A stretch of DNA of 64,000 nucleotides from Juglans regia (GCF_001411555.2 NC_049903.1:21765327-21829326), one strand, 5' to 3'. Shown: positions 32,763 through 44,382, counted from the first letter of the stretch. Numbers and translations: made by a program. The notes: generated from the letters alone by a model not told the origin.

Positions 32763-35682
32763 ATAAAATAATAGACTCCAAATTCCCAATAGCATATAGA
32801 AAATTCGATTCAAACTAATTTCCTCAATATAACCAATTTTCAAAAAAATGCCAAGTCATCATAACACAATAAAATTTCTTAATAAAAATCGCCAATACTG
32901 ATAAAAACTTTCTATGTTTAGTCCTCTATACTTAAAAAATCTCACCCAATGCCTCATAATCTTGATCCTCAGCTGAACCATCAAAATATCTAAAAAATAT
33001 TGTGGAGATAAGGGGGTGAGTTATCAACAACTCAGTAAGCAGAGAGCATATACTAGCATGTAAACATGAACATTTATAACATTTGATAAGCAGAACAAAA
33101 CATTTACTTTTAGAAAGTAGAAACAAAATATTTTCTTTTAGAATGCATAAACAAAACTTTGTACAAAAACATCAGAGCGAAATTTTCATAAAAATAAACT
33201 TATTACAGAAAAGAAAATCCTTTGGCATTTCCAAACTAAAACATTATATTCATATCATCTCATAGCATCACATCGGGACAAATACTATGTTTAACCCCCG
33301 TGGTAGGGTTATAAACCACCATTATACCTGTGGCTGGGCCGTATACCATGTTTCACCCCCGTGGTAAGGTTATAAACCACCATTATACCCGTGGCTGGGC
33401 CATATACCATGTTTCACTCCCATGGTAGGGTTATAAACCACCATTATACCCGTGGCTGGGCCTTAACAGAAACAGAACGGAACATCATCAGAAACAGATC
33501 ACATTCAGATACAGATTCAGAACTTCATGCCAAGGTTTTTCAGATGACACATCATATCAAAACAAAATACTGAAAAGTTTCAGATCATTTCACATGTTTG
33601 AAATAAACAGACACCAAAACATCTTCATTTATTCATAGCAAAAACTTTTAGACTTCCATATTCGCTCTTTTTGTATAGTTCAGAAACATAAAGCACAAAA
33701 CTAGCTAATGTCTACACCAGTCATGACAGAAAATACTTTCTATTATAGAATTTATGCATATGCAGAACAAACATCTGAGGTCGTTTTTAGATTTCTTTTC
33801 AAAAATAAACATGAATATTTTCAAAGTCAACCTCATTTCATTTCTTTTATACAAAACTAGTATATGAACCCCGCTTACCTGGACTTCTTAGCTTTACAGA
33901 AAATTCTCCGCAACAGTACTGATCAATTGTCAATTGTCAATCGTCACCTATAAAAATTCATGTGACTTAAATAAATCTCCAATGAACAAATAATCTCATA
34001 TTACACCTGAAGTACCTATTTTAATTCCTCAAAAACCTAAAATTTCTCTTAATTCTAAAATACCATCACTTCCTAAATTCCTCAATATCCACATACCTAT
34101 TAAACTCAAAATATTTCTGAAATTGCATAATAATATTAATAATAAATACAACTATGCCATAAAATACATTTTTAGTTTAAAGACTCATTAAAACAAAATT
34201 GATTAAAGTAGGAGAGAAAATATTTCATTTAATAAAAAATAGACTAATTAGTATCTCTTTTAAGAATACAAAATAGAAGTCTTGCACTACTCTATGTTCT
34301 TTTAAAAAAATATATATTTAGCACTAATACTGTATTTCAAATATTTATTTAATCTGTATTTAAAATAAAACTCATACAAAGTGAGTTTAATATATAAAAA
34401 TTAAAACACGATCAACTTATAATTACTCTGTTAAAAGCATCAATATACTGACTTAGTAGTATAAGGCCATACGTCTACGTCCAAATAGAAATATAATATA
34501 CACGTAATATAAAACTCATGATTTCAAACCCAATATACATAATCAACTCATTAAAATATAAATCCATTAACCTAAACATCCGAAATAATATATCTGCAAA
34601 CATCATAGGGGCAAAAATGGTAATAGAGCGCATCATCTATTAGGTCAACCGAGGCACAAAATATTTCATCTTTAAGTAAGCAAACACAAAAACAGAGCAG
34701 TGGCAGTAGCACTTACCCAAGGAAAACTACGGTGCAGTGGCACTTCACGTAGGGGAGGTCGCGGCGGACTTGGGTTGTGGTGGACATTGGCTGTTCAGAC
34801 GGCGGCGCACTAGAAGAGAGAGAGAATGATGAGCGAGAAAAAGAGAACGAGGAGTGAGAGATAAGAGAGACACCAGAGAGATGAAACACGATGAGAGGGA
34901 TACCGTGCGAGATGCTCACCGAGGCAGCAAGAGACAGCGACAGGGTGGTTGGGGCGGCAGCAGATCACGGAGTCGTTGGGCGTCAACGCCGCTGGACTTC
35001 CCCTGCCGTGGCTAGCGTCACCGAAAGGGTTGAGTAGTGCTCTATTTTGAGATGCAAAAACAGGGGTGTCTCGGTGATGCGTGCGACAGAGCTTTACGTT
35101 GGGCGGCTAAGTGTGGGGTACGGTGGTGCAGGGCAGAGCAGTGGAGGTTTAAAAAAAAATGTGGCTCGGTGGCTTTCGATGTGTGTGGGAGAGTACCTCG
35201 ACATGCTGGTCAACGTCGCTAGATGTTGTGCATGGAGCTGGGCAGTTTCACACAGTGGTTAAACAGGGGTGTTACATTGGTCATGCGTGGAGGGGTCGGG
35301 GCTTAAGAGGTGGTTGGATGGTGGCGTCCATTGGAGGTTGCTGGGTAACTCGGGTTCGCGCAGGCAGTAACTGGTTTGTGGTGGATTTCCTGGCGCCTTC
35401 CGACTTGGTGCGGAGAAGATAGAAAAAAAATAAATAAGTAAATAAAATAAAATAAAGGTAGAGAGCATCGATCTACAAGGTGAAGTTTATTGAGAAACCA
35501 AAACGCACGGGAAAAGGGTGGTTACATGCATGGGGGCAGCGGTTACATGCAGTTGCCATGCTTGATGTGAGGAACTTCTTGTACGTGGGCATGAGGAACG
35601 GATGAGTGAGAAGAGAACGGTTGGGAGTAAAAAAAATAAATAAATAAAAATTGAATGCGAGCTCCGAGACCCGAATGTTACA
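32763..35682 (-). repeat. Long 3' LTR of the non-autonomous element (about 2.9 kb, outer tip missing)
   Basis: Its left end (AATAATAGACTCCAAATTCC) matches 37128-37220 and its right end (CGCAGGCAGTAACTGG...GCGAGCTCCGAGACCCG) matches 37220-37529. The middle, about 2.5 kb, is unique to this copy and includes a 61-bp minisatellite and GC-rich sequence. The expected outer tip TGTAACGCCTCAGTCCCG is missing at 32763. The short ORFs inside show no domain. Confidence 0.75.
33283..33463. repeat. 61-bp minisatellite, three copies
   Basis: The units contain GTGGTAGGGTTATAAACCACC, ATTATACCCGTGGCTGGGCC and ATACCATGTTTCACCCC. The anchor TGGTAGGG lies at 33301, 33362 (one variant) and 33423. Confidence 0.9.
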
Positions 35683-37056
35683 TTCTCCTCCCCTTAAAAA
35701 AATTTCGTCCTCGAAATTTGCTAGTACCACAAGTAAAGCCTTAAGATTTATCCACTACAACCATTCCATGCCTACCTCCATCATCCATCATTTTGTCGAA
35801 CCTAATATTCTAAATTCTAACTCTCCAATACTGACGATCATATTTTCTAAATTCTAAATTCTAAATTTTAAATTGTAAACCTCAATAGTGCAACTAAAGA
35901 CCAAAATAATAATTCCAAACTCTCCACATAATCCATGAACCTCATACAAATAATGAAATAAACTCTCAAACTATAATATCACCAAAACCACGCTTCCGCT
36001 GCGCCTTCTAACAATTTGTAGTCATAAACACATTGTAACTCACTCACGTACCTCTAAAATTAGCTAAACCCCACATTTAACCAGTCCATACATTTTTAGC
36101 TCACCAGAATCAAATTCAGAAATTATACCAACATGATTGTAGCCTCTAAAACATCGATATCACAAGTATAAGCCTCAAGTTCCTAACCAAAACTCTTTCC
36201 AAGAAGTCACCCTGATCTAAACCCTAAATCTTGTCAGAATCATTTCCTACAGTCCACAGAATTACGCCTACCAGAATTAAAATCTCGAATGTCTTAAAAT
36301 CGTTTTCCTAAAATATGCAAAAAAAAATCTCAAATCTCAAATTTTCGCGGGACATAATTCATCGGTCTGCAAGTGCTAACATATCATCAATAATCGTATC
36401 CGGGTGTCTGCAAAATTCTAAAACCTTAAATCTCACCAAAATCACCTTTAAAAAAAATGCAGCATCTCTAAACCTCAAATTTCGAAAAAAAAAATTTCAA
36501 TCCATAAAATCTGCAGAATCTCAAGCTTAAAATATCATCACACTCCTATTATAGTCTGTAGAACTTCACACCTTGAATTTCATCACACTCATTTATACTC
36601 TTGAACACTCTCTTTCATTTCAGTCGCGTTCAGATCCGAAAAGTTTCATAACTGACGACGAGGTGGGATCTGGAAAACTTGCATTTTAATAAACGTTTCA
36701 AAATATAGAGTTCATATAAACATATGCAAATGGTTTTAACCACAAAAAAAGAATATGTATAAAATATTTTGAATTTATAAAATCACCTATATATATATAA
36801 TATACATGCAATTGCAGAAACAATATATTTCTAAAATCAAAACCTTAAATCATATCCAAGTCATGTCCTACACCCTACAAAATAAGCATACTAGATCTAA
36901 AACCTAAAATATTATAAAAATCATTTCTTAAAGTCTGCAAAATCTAAATCCTCAAATTTCTATACCTCCAATCTAAAATTATTGCTTAAAACCCACAGAT
37001 ATCTAAACCTCCAAGGTTTATCGTATGCAGAATTCAAACATGGCTCTGATACCAAC
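35683..37056 (-). other. Non-coding interior of the non-autonomous LTR element
   Basis: AT-rich, with no ORF showing a domain. Flanked by the polypurine tract (35684-35696) and the primer site (37042-37054). Contains AAATTTCGTCCTCGAAATTT, a near-palindrome just inside the polypurine end. Confidence 0.7.
37042..37054 (-). promoter_or_regulatory. Primer-binding site, initiator tRNA-Met type
   Basis: The minus strand reads TGGTATCAGAGCC, two bases from the LTR end ...GGCGTTACA. This fixes the element's orientation. Confidence 0.87.
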
Positions 37057-37529
37057 TGTAACGCCTCAGTCCCGCACGGGTCAGAGAGTTACTTCCAATC
37101 TCTTAAACTCACATTTTAACAATACAATAATAGACTCCAAATTCCCAATAGCATATAGAAAATTTGATTCAAACTAATTTCCTCAATATAACTAATTTTC
37201 AAAAAAATGCCAAGTCATCACGCAGGCAGTAACTGGTTTGTGGTGGATTTCCAGGCGCCTTCTGACTTGGTGCGGAGAAGATAGAAAATAAAATAAATAA
37301 GTAAATAAAATAAAATAAAGGTAGAGAGCATCGATCTACAAGGTGAAGTTTATTGAGAAACCAAAACGCACGGGAAAAGGGTGGTTACATGCAGTTGTCA
37401 TGTTTGATGCGGGGAACTTCTTGTATGTGGGCATGAGGAACGGATGAGTGAGAAGAGAACGGTTGGGAGTAAATAATAATAAATAAATAAATAAAATTTG
37501 AATGCGAGCTCCAAGACCCGGATGATACA
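37057..37529 (-). repeat. Short 5' LTR of the non-autonomous element (473 bp)
   Basis: Plus-strand start TGTAACGCCTCAGTCCCG and end GATGATACA. Compared with the 32763-35682 LTR it jumps from GCCAAGTCATCA directly to CGCAGGCAG, skipping about 2.5 kb. Confidence 0.82.
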
Positions 37530-37534
37530 CCAAG

Positions 37535-38063
37535 TGTCCAATAATATTCACCAAGTATGGCTAAGATCTTTCCAAGTTTCTAAATAAAACTTTTCTAACC
37601 TAATTTGGAAATTCCACACTATGAACTTGAAAATACTAAACTGAGTGATAACACCGAGGTCACTATAAACTCCAAAAAAGTGAAAAATAAACTTTGCACT
37701 GTAAATTCATAAAAAATCAAAGTGCAAATTGTTTATCAAAATTGGACTCCGAAGTGCCTCTAATAAATCAAAACGCAATTTCGAACAATTGTTATTCCGA
37801 AAAATCAAAAATTGTTTTATTGTGCCACAAAATCCTAAATATTCATGTTAGTCTAATGGTGCAGGACGTTTCTTATTCTCACACTCCTAAGTACCTCAAA
37901 TAAATAAAATTACATTTTTGGCATTATAATGAGTAGTAAGACTGACTATGCTAACAGACTAAAACCTACACGATTGATCAATTCGTGAAAACGTTTTAGG
38001 GTTTTCACAATGTTCCTAAAGCCTAAAGAAATTTATCCATTGAATTTCTGGTGGGTTGTTACA
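37535..38063 (-). repeat. Second copy of the 25515-26068 LTR
   Basis: TGTCCAATAATATTC...GGTGGGTTGTTACA. Matches 25515-26068 throughout, and both are preceded by CCAAG. No target duplication, and no internal region of the same element can be recognised on either side. Probably a solo or truncated LTR. Confidence 0.7.
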
Positions 38064-39930
38064 TAAGGAATCATTGAACCACTAGTGCATGGTTGCCAGG
38101 TGACAACATGAAAGGTGGAAAATCATGGGGGAGGCGTGTGCCTTTCGTGTGCCCCTTCCTCGCCCACTCAAAGATGCCTCACTTCGTCGCATTAATATTT
38201 GTGCTAACCAAAATGCTAATCCGATTGGATCCCTAGGTGCATAGGTAAATCAGCCTCATCATTAGTCCATTAGAAATCTAAGGGATGGCTTGCATGGTGC
38301 CAAGTGGCATTAGCCTTACCCAAAATTGAAGCCCTTTTCATCTTCCTCGTGATTATTCTCTTTGGGAGCTTAAGGGTATCTTGCATGAGTACCAAGTGGC
38401 ACTAGCCGAAATCCTCAAAATCTCTCTCATGCTTATTTTCTTTGGGAACTGAAAAGTCTCACATGAGCCTGCTTGCCATGTGTCTCACCCCTCTCTCTTT
38501 GCTTGTTGCTCATAGTTTTTGGAACCCTAAAGGACTCTAGCCTAAAATGCCCTTTCTCTCTTTTCCCACTTCATTTCTATTTTGAACTCAAGCAACTATG
38601 GCATGAATGCCAAGTGGCAAGTTCTTGAAAAATCGAGCATGCAATCCTTGACTCCTCATTATTGCTATCCTTGAAACCCTAAGAAACATCTTGTATGAAT
38701 GCCAACCCCTTATACAAATAGCCGAGAATCACACAGCCTTAGATGGCTTGGGCAGCTACCTACTCCAAAATTGTAAAGAACATTGTTAAATGGGTTTTCT
38801 AACAAGTTTTGAATATATGTGCCCTAGGTCCTTTAATTCTACAATTACACATGGCCACTAGAGACTTAACAAGACCTCCAAGTCCTACCTTCAAATCGGG
38901 GTATCACATTCCTCCTTGGACCCAGCTAGCGAACTCTCTCACCTTCTGAGTTAGGTGTGGTCTGTTTTGGCCAAGCATATAGTCAATACTTGGCTTTACA
39001 TCCTTGGGTCTAGATGTTTAAACTTAATTCATGAGTTTCTTTGTATCTTAACTCAAGATTCTTGTAATGTCAAATCTAGAACATATTACTTTCCAAGTAA
39101 TTTGCATAAGGATTCCTTCATAAAAAGTCGACGTACTACAAGTTTACATCTATGAACCACAACCAAAATTTTAACTAATTAACACCAAAGAACCTCCTTC
39201 CAATCAAATCAACAACTTAACTAGTAAGAATCCTTAAATTCAAATTCCTTCACTAAATAGCCTGTGGGAGAGTGTGCATGTTACCTAGCGCCCATGCTTG
39301 CTCATAGGCACAAACTGAAACTTGTTGTCCCAGGGATGCTACTCTACCTAACCCCGACCAACTAAAAGACACAAACACGTGATATGCTGCGGGATCCCAC
39401 ATCCCGACTATTAGGTGAGATCAAGTATGAGATCATTCCACCTCACTCCCCACGAGGCATTCTTTTTCTCATGTGATGTAAATGGTAACGCTTCACAGAA
39501 TGGTCCTAGGGAATTCTTTGTCTTGTACCAAGATGATAGACTCTCACTAACTCCCCAAATGCACATACACATAGTGGTATCTAGGACTCCCAACAAGATA
39601 TCATCATCGGTAGAAAAAAGTAGTTAAAACCATTGAAAATATTGCAAGCATCATAAATCAATGAGTAAACATAGCTAGAAATACAGTGTTGAAAATATTT
39701 ATTTATACTTAAAGAAAAAGGGACAGAAGGTTATAGAAACAATGCAATATCTCTCACACACAACATTCACCCAACATTACCCAGTACTATTTTAGAAGCT
39801 AACCTACCTTCCTAAGTCAAAAGTCCTCTAGTTGCCTCCCTGCTCCTTGCATTCCACAGCAGTCACCTTTTCAAGCTCTTTAGTGAATAAGGTCTCAAAA
39901 GCGAGATCTTGTCCCACGTCTAGGTCCTTT
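38064..39930. repeat. Repeat debris with recurring TGCCAAGTGGCA motifs
   Basis: Between 38280 and 38710 a loose unit containing GCATG(A)...TGCCAAGTGGCA recurs several times with divergence; one more example is at about 29370. The rest is LTR-like sequence with no supported gene. Confidence 0.45.
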
Positions 39931-40985
39931 AAATAGAGTGAGAATGTCATATGTCTTTTCTGACATATCACTGACTCCAGATATGCTTGGATAGGATTCT
40001 TTCATCATTGTCATGTCATATTATAGGATGACAGAGACAGGTGACCAGGGCATGGTTCTACACCCTAAGGTCTGCCAACTCCTCAGTTATCCTTTGAACG
40101 AGGGTTCTCCACGTAGCGTTGGGCCATACTTTTGGGTCCTGACGACAAGACTTGTTGAGCCTTCACCTTTGATTGCAGAGACACTCCAGATGTGACCCTT
40201 CAAATGGAGTGTGGGCTTCTGTGCTTGTTGTTGACACTTCTCCGAACTCTTTCATGTTATCCCAGAAAGTTCCCATGACTGGTTGTGTAAGTAGTTGTCT
40301 GTAGTTCCTCTTCGACGAGTAATCCTTTCTAGCCTTGGGCAATTATTGCATAACTCGCATGAGCTCATTCGTCCCTCCAGCTCCTAGTTTTCATCCTCAC
40401 GGAAGATGACTTTTCTAACTCATCTGTCGTGGCCGAGTTCCTCATCACTACCTTGCTCTAGGACATGTCAGTCGGATTCCCACGTGGTGCCTACTCGCCC
40501 AGATGTTAGATTAGCTACACTCGATGTCTCCTACTGCTAGTTCCTAAGACCATTGGAGTGCTTCTTTGCATGGTCAGACATTTTTGAGACTGTGATCCTC
40601 CTTTCCCATGTGTGCTCTTGTAGAAACGTCTTCATTTGAGCATAATCTTTTACAAGGTTACCTGCTATTCTCTGAGCACTTCTATGGTGTTTTCTGGGCA
40701 CTTCAATTTTCATACCGCATTGTTTGTTGCTTGCCCTTGTCATTACTCACCTTTTGCTCACATTTTGCTCACTCGTCCATCTTTTACTTGCCCGATATAT
40801 ATCTCGCATCTGCTTGGTAGCCTTGTCTTTGCCCACCCAAAATGTCACTTACTACATTTGTTAGTTAGTCTTTCTCGATCCTTTGGCCGATAGTACTGCA
40901 CTTGTCTGAGTATTGCCCTCTTGAGGCTATTTCTGGCCTTGTCCATTTGACGGTACTTTTCCTTGAGCTCGAGATGATGAATCTC
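39931..40985 (-). pseudogene. Repeat containing a broken coiled-coil coding relic and an LTR-like promoter
   Basis: The minus strand shows an open stretch of the form HLELKEKYRQMDKARNSLKR then QVQYYRPKDRERLTNKC (about 40840-40985), then broken frames down to ELGHDR, VRKVIF and CNNCPR (40270-40440), the last part matching 28949-29263. The segment 39900-40290 matches, in inverted orientation, 60200-60740, where a TATA box is visible. I do not recognise the protein. It has the look of a retrotransposon extra ORF. Confidence 0.45.
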
Positions 40986-41451
40986 TTAGCCTCATATGCG
41001 TAATGTTCCTACCTTCTAAAGGCACAGTTCTCACAAGTTAGGCCAAGAAGTTCTCTAATTAGGGGTTACAGTATCACTTTAGAAGGGTTGGTAATTTGCT
41101 TGCAATTAAATTCTGAATTTAGAATTTCCTAGCAATCACAATGTATTGCTAAGGGATCACATACTCGAGACTGCATATTAATTTAGTCAAATGAATAACG
41201 TTATTTTTTAACCTAGATTTTACCATACTAAAATATATCACATTACTCGGTTTGCCTAGTAATTATAAAATTCAAGATAAATAAATAAATAAAATAAATA
41301 AAAAACATTTCTATTATGAAATGCTTAAACCTTAAATTTGAACCTTATAAGATAAAAATATATTAAAATTTTTAGGTGATTCTAATTCTCAAGTTTTAGG
41401 GCTGATAATGATGAGCGCAAATGTATGTATAGACTCCGGAACATATGTAGT
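40986..41451. other. AT-rich flank of the CACTA element
   Basis: No gene seen. The last three bases, AGT (41449-41451), are the target duplication of the CACTA insertion. Confidence 0.6.
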
Positions 41452-41461
41452 CACTACAACA
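41452..41461 (+). repeat. Left terminal inverted repeat of the CACTA element
   Basis: CACTACAACA, preceded by AGT. Matches the inverted right end exactly over 10 bases. Confidence 0.95.
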
Positions 41462-41477
41462 CAATTGCTTTTTAGTG

Positions 41478-41565
41478 ACGGTTGGGAAATTGTGACAGTC
41501 CCTAGACCGTCACTAAAAGGCATTTTCTGTGACAGTTTTTGGAAACTGTCACTAAAGATAGAATG
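41478..41565. repeat. Left subterminal GTGACGGT/ACCGTCAC hairpins
   Basis: TTAGTGACGG...CCGTCACTAA and CTGTGACAG...CTGTCACTAA form two short inverted pairs. The right end has a larger set (54130-54365). Confidence 0.82.
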
Positions 41566-41599
41566 AGATTTTTTTACATTCGAACGTATGGGAAATATG

Positions 41600-41760
41600 C
41601 GTTCGAACGTCACATATACGTTCGAACGTTATGTCTGTTTACGTTGGAACGTAAAATGTTTTGGCGCAACCGTTCGAATGTTATTAATTTTACATTCGAA
41701 CGTAAAATGTTTTCCGCCAACATGCGAACGTTAATTACTAACGTTCGAACGTTCATTGTA
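41600..41760. promoter_or_regulatory. Left subterminal cluster of CGTTCGAACG palindromes
   Basis: Exact copies at 41600, 41619 and 41742, with several one- or two-base variants between (for example CGTTCGAATG). In En/Spm, TnpA binds a short CpG-containing motif repeated at both ends. These are the equivalent candidates here. Each copy holds three CpG sites, so binding could depend on methylation (inference). Confidence 0.75.
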
Positions 41761-42056
41761 AATTTAAATTAAATGACTTTAATTTAAAAATTATGTATTT
41801 TTATTGTGCATAATTTGTGAACAAGTCTAAAAAATTGAATTGTATATATTTATATATACACACTTTGTAATATATAAATATATATTATTGATTTATATAT
41901 ATTTGAAATGCAGTGATTTAGTATTAAAGTTGAAAACTATAACATCAAAGAAGATTAAAAATTGAAATGAAAAAACGATAAAAATATTCCATAATATTTT
42001 TCGTTACAAATATTAAAAATAAAATACAAAAATTGATAGAACGTAGTAAACAACAG

Positions 42057-43241
42057 TCAGATGATAACGTTATCCGCAAAAGTCGAACTCCGTACTTCCT
42101 CAGTCAAGGTATCAACCTTGTCGTTGAGGATAGTTACACGATGGGTGAGTTCGGCAACAGACGCCGATATAGCCTCGAGCGATCGATCGATCTTATGATC
42201 AATATGCGCAGTCAGCTGTGAGATGACCGCATCAACCCAAGCAGGCCGCACATCTCCTGCAGATGTACTCGGCGTATGCTGACTACTACTCCCGACATGA
42301 CCTGGCTCAGGCTGCGTCGGAGGAACTAGATCCTCTACAGGGGGTGGCTGACGTCCCCTCGCCTGTCCAATGCTACGCCGATGCGTGGTCATGTCGAGGG
42401 GGCTCATCTGATCTTTGACCCGCTCCTCTGGCTGGGTCGGCACTCCCCGTGCAAGTAATAGTCGGCTGATGAGGACACCATATGGGAGATTATCCGTGGA
42501 GACGATGCTCGCCTCGTAACGGATCCTCTCAAAAATGTGCAGTGGCAAATCTATAGGATCTCCACGTGCCACTCGTATCAAAAATTGTGCCCGAAGCCGA
42601 CTAAATGTGGTTTTATGAGCCACAGGATCAACATTTGTTGCAACAATAAGGTGCAACATGCGGAAGAAATGCAGCAGATGGTTCTGGTTGAAGGCGTTCT
42701 TCCGCTCGATCTGCATGCGATCCCTCCCGGTGAGGATGTAGAAATCTTCGTCTCGGTCATCATCCCGAGCCTCGACGCCAGTATCCTCATCCTCTGACTG
42801 GCCTGCATCATCGGCTGATGCTGGCTCACATCCCCGGCCAGTAGATGATGCAGAAGTGCCTACATCCTCACGGGGTGTTGAGTGTGTAAATGTCTGAGCA
42901 CCTCGATGAATCCCGATGTGCTCGCCGATGACATCTGCCGATACCTCAATGGAAACACCGCGTACAGTCACGGTGTGAGAGGATGCATCCGGAGGCATGT
43001 CACACATCCCCATATAGAATTCTTGAACCATTGAGGGGTATACCTTCCCCCTCAATGTGCAGATATTTCCCCAGCCTCTACTGAGGAAAACATCTCTTAG
43101 GTTCGTCTGCTGCCAACAGAGTTCGTCGAACTCATTAATTAAGACCTCTCTCTCTACCATAACAGTACGAGCTCCGATACGGGCAGTGTCCGACGTGGCT
43201 CCTTCCCTCCCTCGTTTTCGTGTATGCAGTGGAAGAGCCAT
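42057..43241 (-). CDS. Putative plant transposon protein, 394 aa, antisense inside the CACTA element
   Basis: An intact intronless ORF on the strand opposite to the transposase genes. It opens with a basic tail (LHTRKRGREG), then a domain with QTNLRDVFLSRGWGNICTL, VQEFYMGMCDMP and VTVRGVSIEVSADVIGEHIG, matching my knowledge of the putative plant transposon protein domain (Transposase_32, PF20167; N-terminal region of several plant transposon and retrotransposon proteins). An acidic linker (residues about 140-170) follows, then a block with QIERKNAFNQNHLLHFFRML, LIVATNVDP and LPYGVLISRLLL, and a C-terminal coiled coil (HIDHKIDRSLEAISASVAEL onward). The function is unknown. CGTTCGAACG palindromes lie just upstream. 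The domain name is from memory and not searched. Confidence 0.8.
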   Translation of the reverse strand: MALPLHTRKRGREGATSDTARIGARTVMVEREVLINEFDELCWQQTNLRDVFLSRGWGNICTLRGKVYPSMVQEFYMGMCDMPPDASSHTVTVRGVSIEVSADVIGEHIGIHRGAQTFTHSTPREDVGTSASSTGRGCEPASADDAGQSEDEDTGVEARDDDRDEDFYILTGRDRMQIERKNAFNQNHLLHFFRMLHLIVATNVDPVAHKTTFSRLRAQFLIRVARGDPIDLPLHIFERIRYEASIVSTDNLPYGVLISRLLLARGVPTQPEERVKDQMSPLDMTTHRRSIGQARGRQPPPVEDLVPPTQPEPGHVGSSSQHTPSTSAGDVRPAWVDAVISQLTAHIDHKIDRSLEAISASVAELTHRVTILNDKVDTLTEEVRSSTFADNVII

Positions 43242-44160
43242 ATCCTGAAAATAGAAAAGGAAAAAAAAATTATTTAGAATAATGCATTTTTTTGTATTAA
43301 TTTTAAGATGCTCTGGATTAACGTTCGAACGTTCTATCTTTAACGTTCGAACGTTAAAGATAAAAACGTTCGGACGTTAACTTATACGTTCGCACGTAAA
43401 ATAATGTAAATAAATTTACGTTCAAACGTAAAACAAATACGTTCGAATGTACAGATGTACGTTCGAACATAAGCAGTAAACAAATACGTTCGAATTTAAG
43501 TTCGAACGTATTTGTTTTACGTGTGAACGTAAATATGAACGTCCGAACGTCGAAGCATGAATAATGTAGAAAATCACTACGTTCGGATGTTATAATTAAA
43601 CGTCCGACCGTATGTGATTTACGTGCGAAAGTAAATATTAACGTTCGAACGTATGTCGTTTAATAATATTCACGTCCGAATGTAAGACGATTAACGTTCG
43701 AACGTGGAAGCCGTAACGGCTCGGTAATTTAAACGTCGTACGTTCGAATGTCTTGGTGAAACGTTCGAACGTTTCGACGCAGAATGGCTGAGTCGACTCA
43801 GCCATTATTGAAATCTCGAAAATTTCTCTACAAGGGTCTAAATGCCGAAATGTCACCATGTAAATGAAGTATACACTTCAAGAAACATTTCTACGGTGAC
43901 TATTCGGCCAATGACTGGTCGTGGTGGCCGGAAAATGAAGTTGAAAATCCGGTAATATTTATCCGGTTTTAAACCAAACTCAATCCAAATGTCAATCTAA
44001 ATCTCAATAAAATACATGTTATTTGCATAAAAGATGAATGCCTACCTTTTAGTGACGGTTGTGGCGGAGTTGACGGCGGCGGTGACGGCGGCGTGGCGGC
44101 AAATAACGGAGAAGACGATGGATACGGGCAGGGAAATGCGTTTCGACGTTCGGTTTTGGC
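43242..44160 (-). promoter_or_regulatory. Upstream region of the antisense gene with palindrome cluster
   Basis: Exact CGTTCGAACG at 43322, 43344, 43642, 43695 and 43762, with numerous variants. Beyond about 43840 a GC-rich CGGCGGCGGTGACGGCGG stretch (about 44070-44095) may be a 5' untranslated exon. The short ORFs here are by-products of the motif. Confidence 0.65.
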
Positions 44161-44215
44161 CTTATATACATAGAACGTTCGAACGTACTTATTATTACGT
44201 TCGAACGTTTGTCAA
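44161..44215. promoter_or_regulatory. Pair of CGTTCGAACG palindromes between the divergent genes
   Basis: Exact copies at 44176 and 44198, 22 bp apart, at the far edge of the antisense gene's upstream region next to a TATATA string. Confidence 0.7.
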
Positions 44216-44340
44216 TATAATATATTATATTATAAATGTTTAAGTTATATATTAGGATGTTATATAATATTATTGACAATTAGATTATTGGTTTTTTTGT
44301 GAGTGCTTCTTATATTTATAAAGTTTAGCAATATATAAAA

Positions 44341-44382
44341 TCCGCTCCGACTCCGACTCCGACTTGTCGGAGCGGAGTCGGA
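44341..44382. repeat. Strong TCCGAC-based hairpin
   Basis: TCCGACTCCGAC is followed closely by GTCGGAGCGGAGTCGGA, giving arms of about 17 bp with a 2-base loop, then a T-run. It is GC-rich within AT-rich surroundings. Origin unknown. Confidence 0.75.

Larger units (their letters stand above)
32763..37529 (-). mobile_element. Non-autonomous LTR retrotransposon (LARD-like), no coding capacity
   Basis: Read on the minus strand: right LTR (37529-37057), primer site TGGTATCAGAGCC (37054-37042), about 1.35 kb of non-coding interior, a polypurine tract AAGGGGAGGAGAA (35696-35684), then the left LTR starting TGTAACATTCGGG at 35682. The two LTRs share both ends but differ about sixfold in length. No gag or pol motif is present, so it would have depended on proteins from another element. 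Confidence 0.82.

Noticed and set aside
33283..33463. Possible CRISPR-like regular repeats
   Set aside because: The units are contiguous 61-bp tandem copies without unique spacers, in a plant LTR.
43638..43859. Short minus-strand ORFs with repeated FER/VRT peptides near the palindrome clusters
   Set aside because: The peptides are the CGTTCGAACG motif read as codons; the same by-product appears at every cluster, including 53693-53971.
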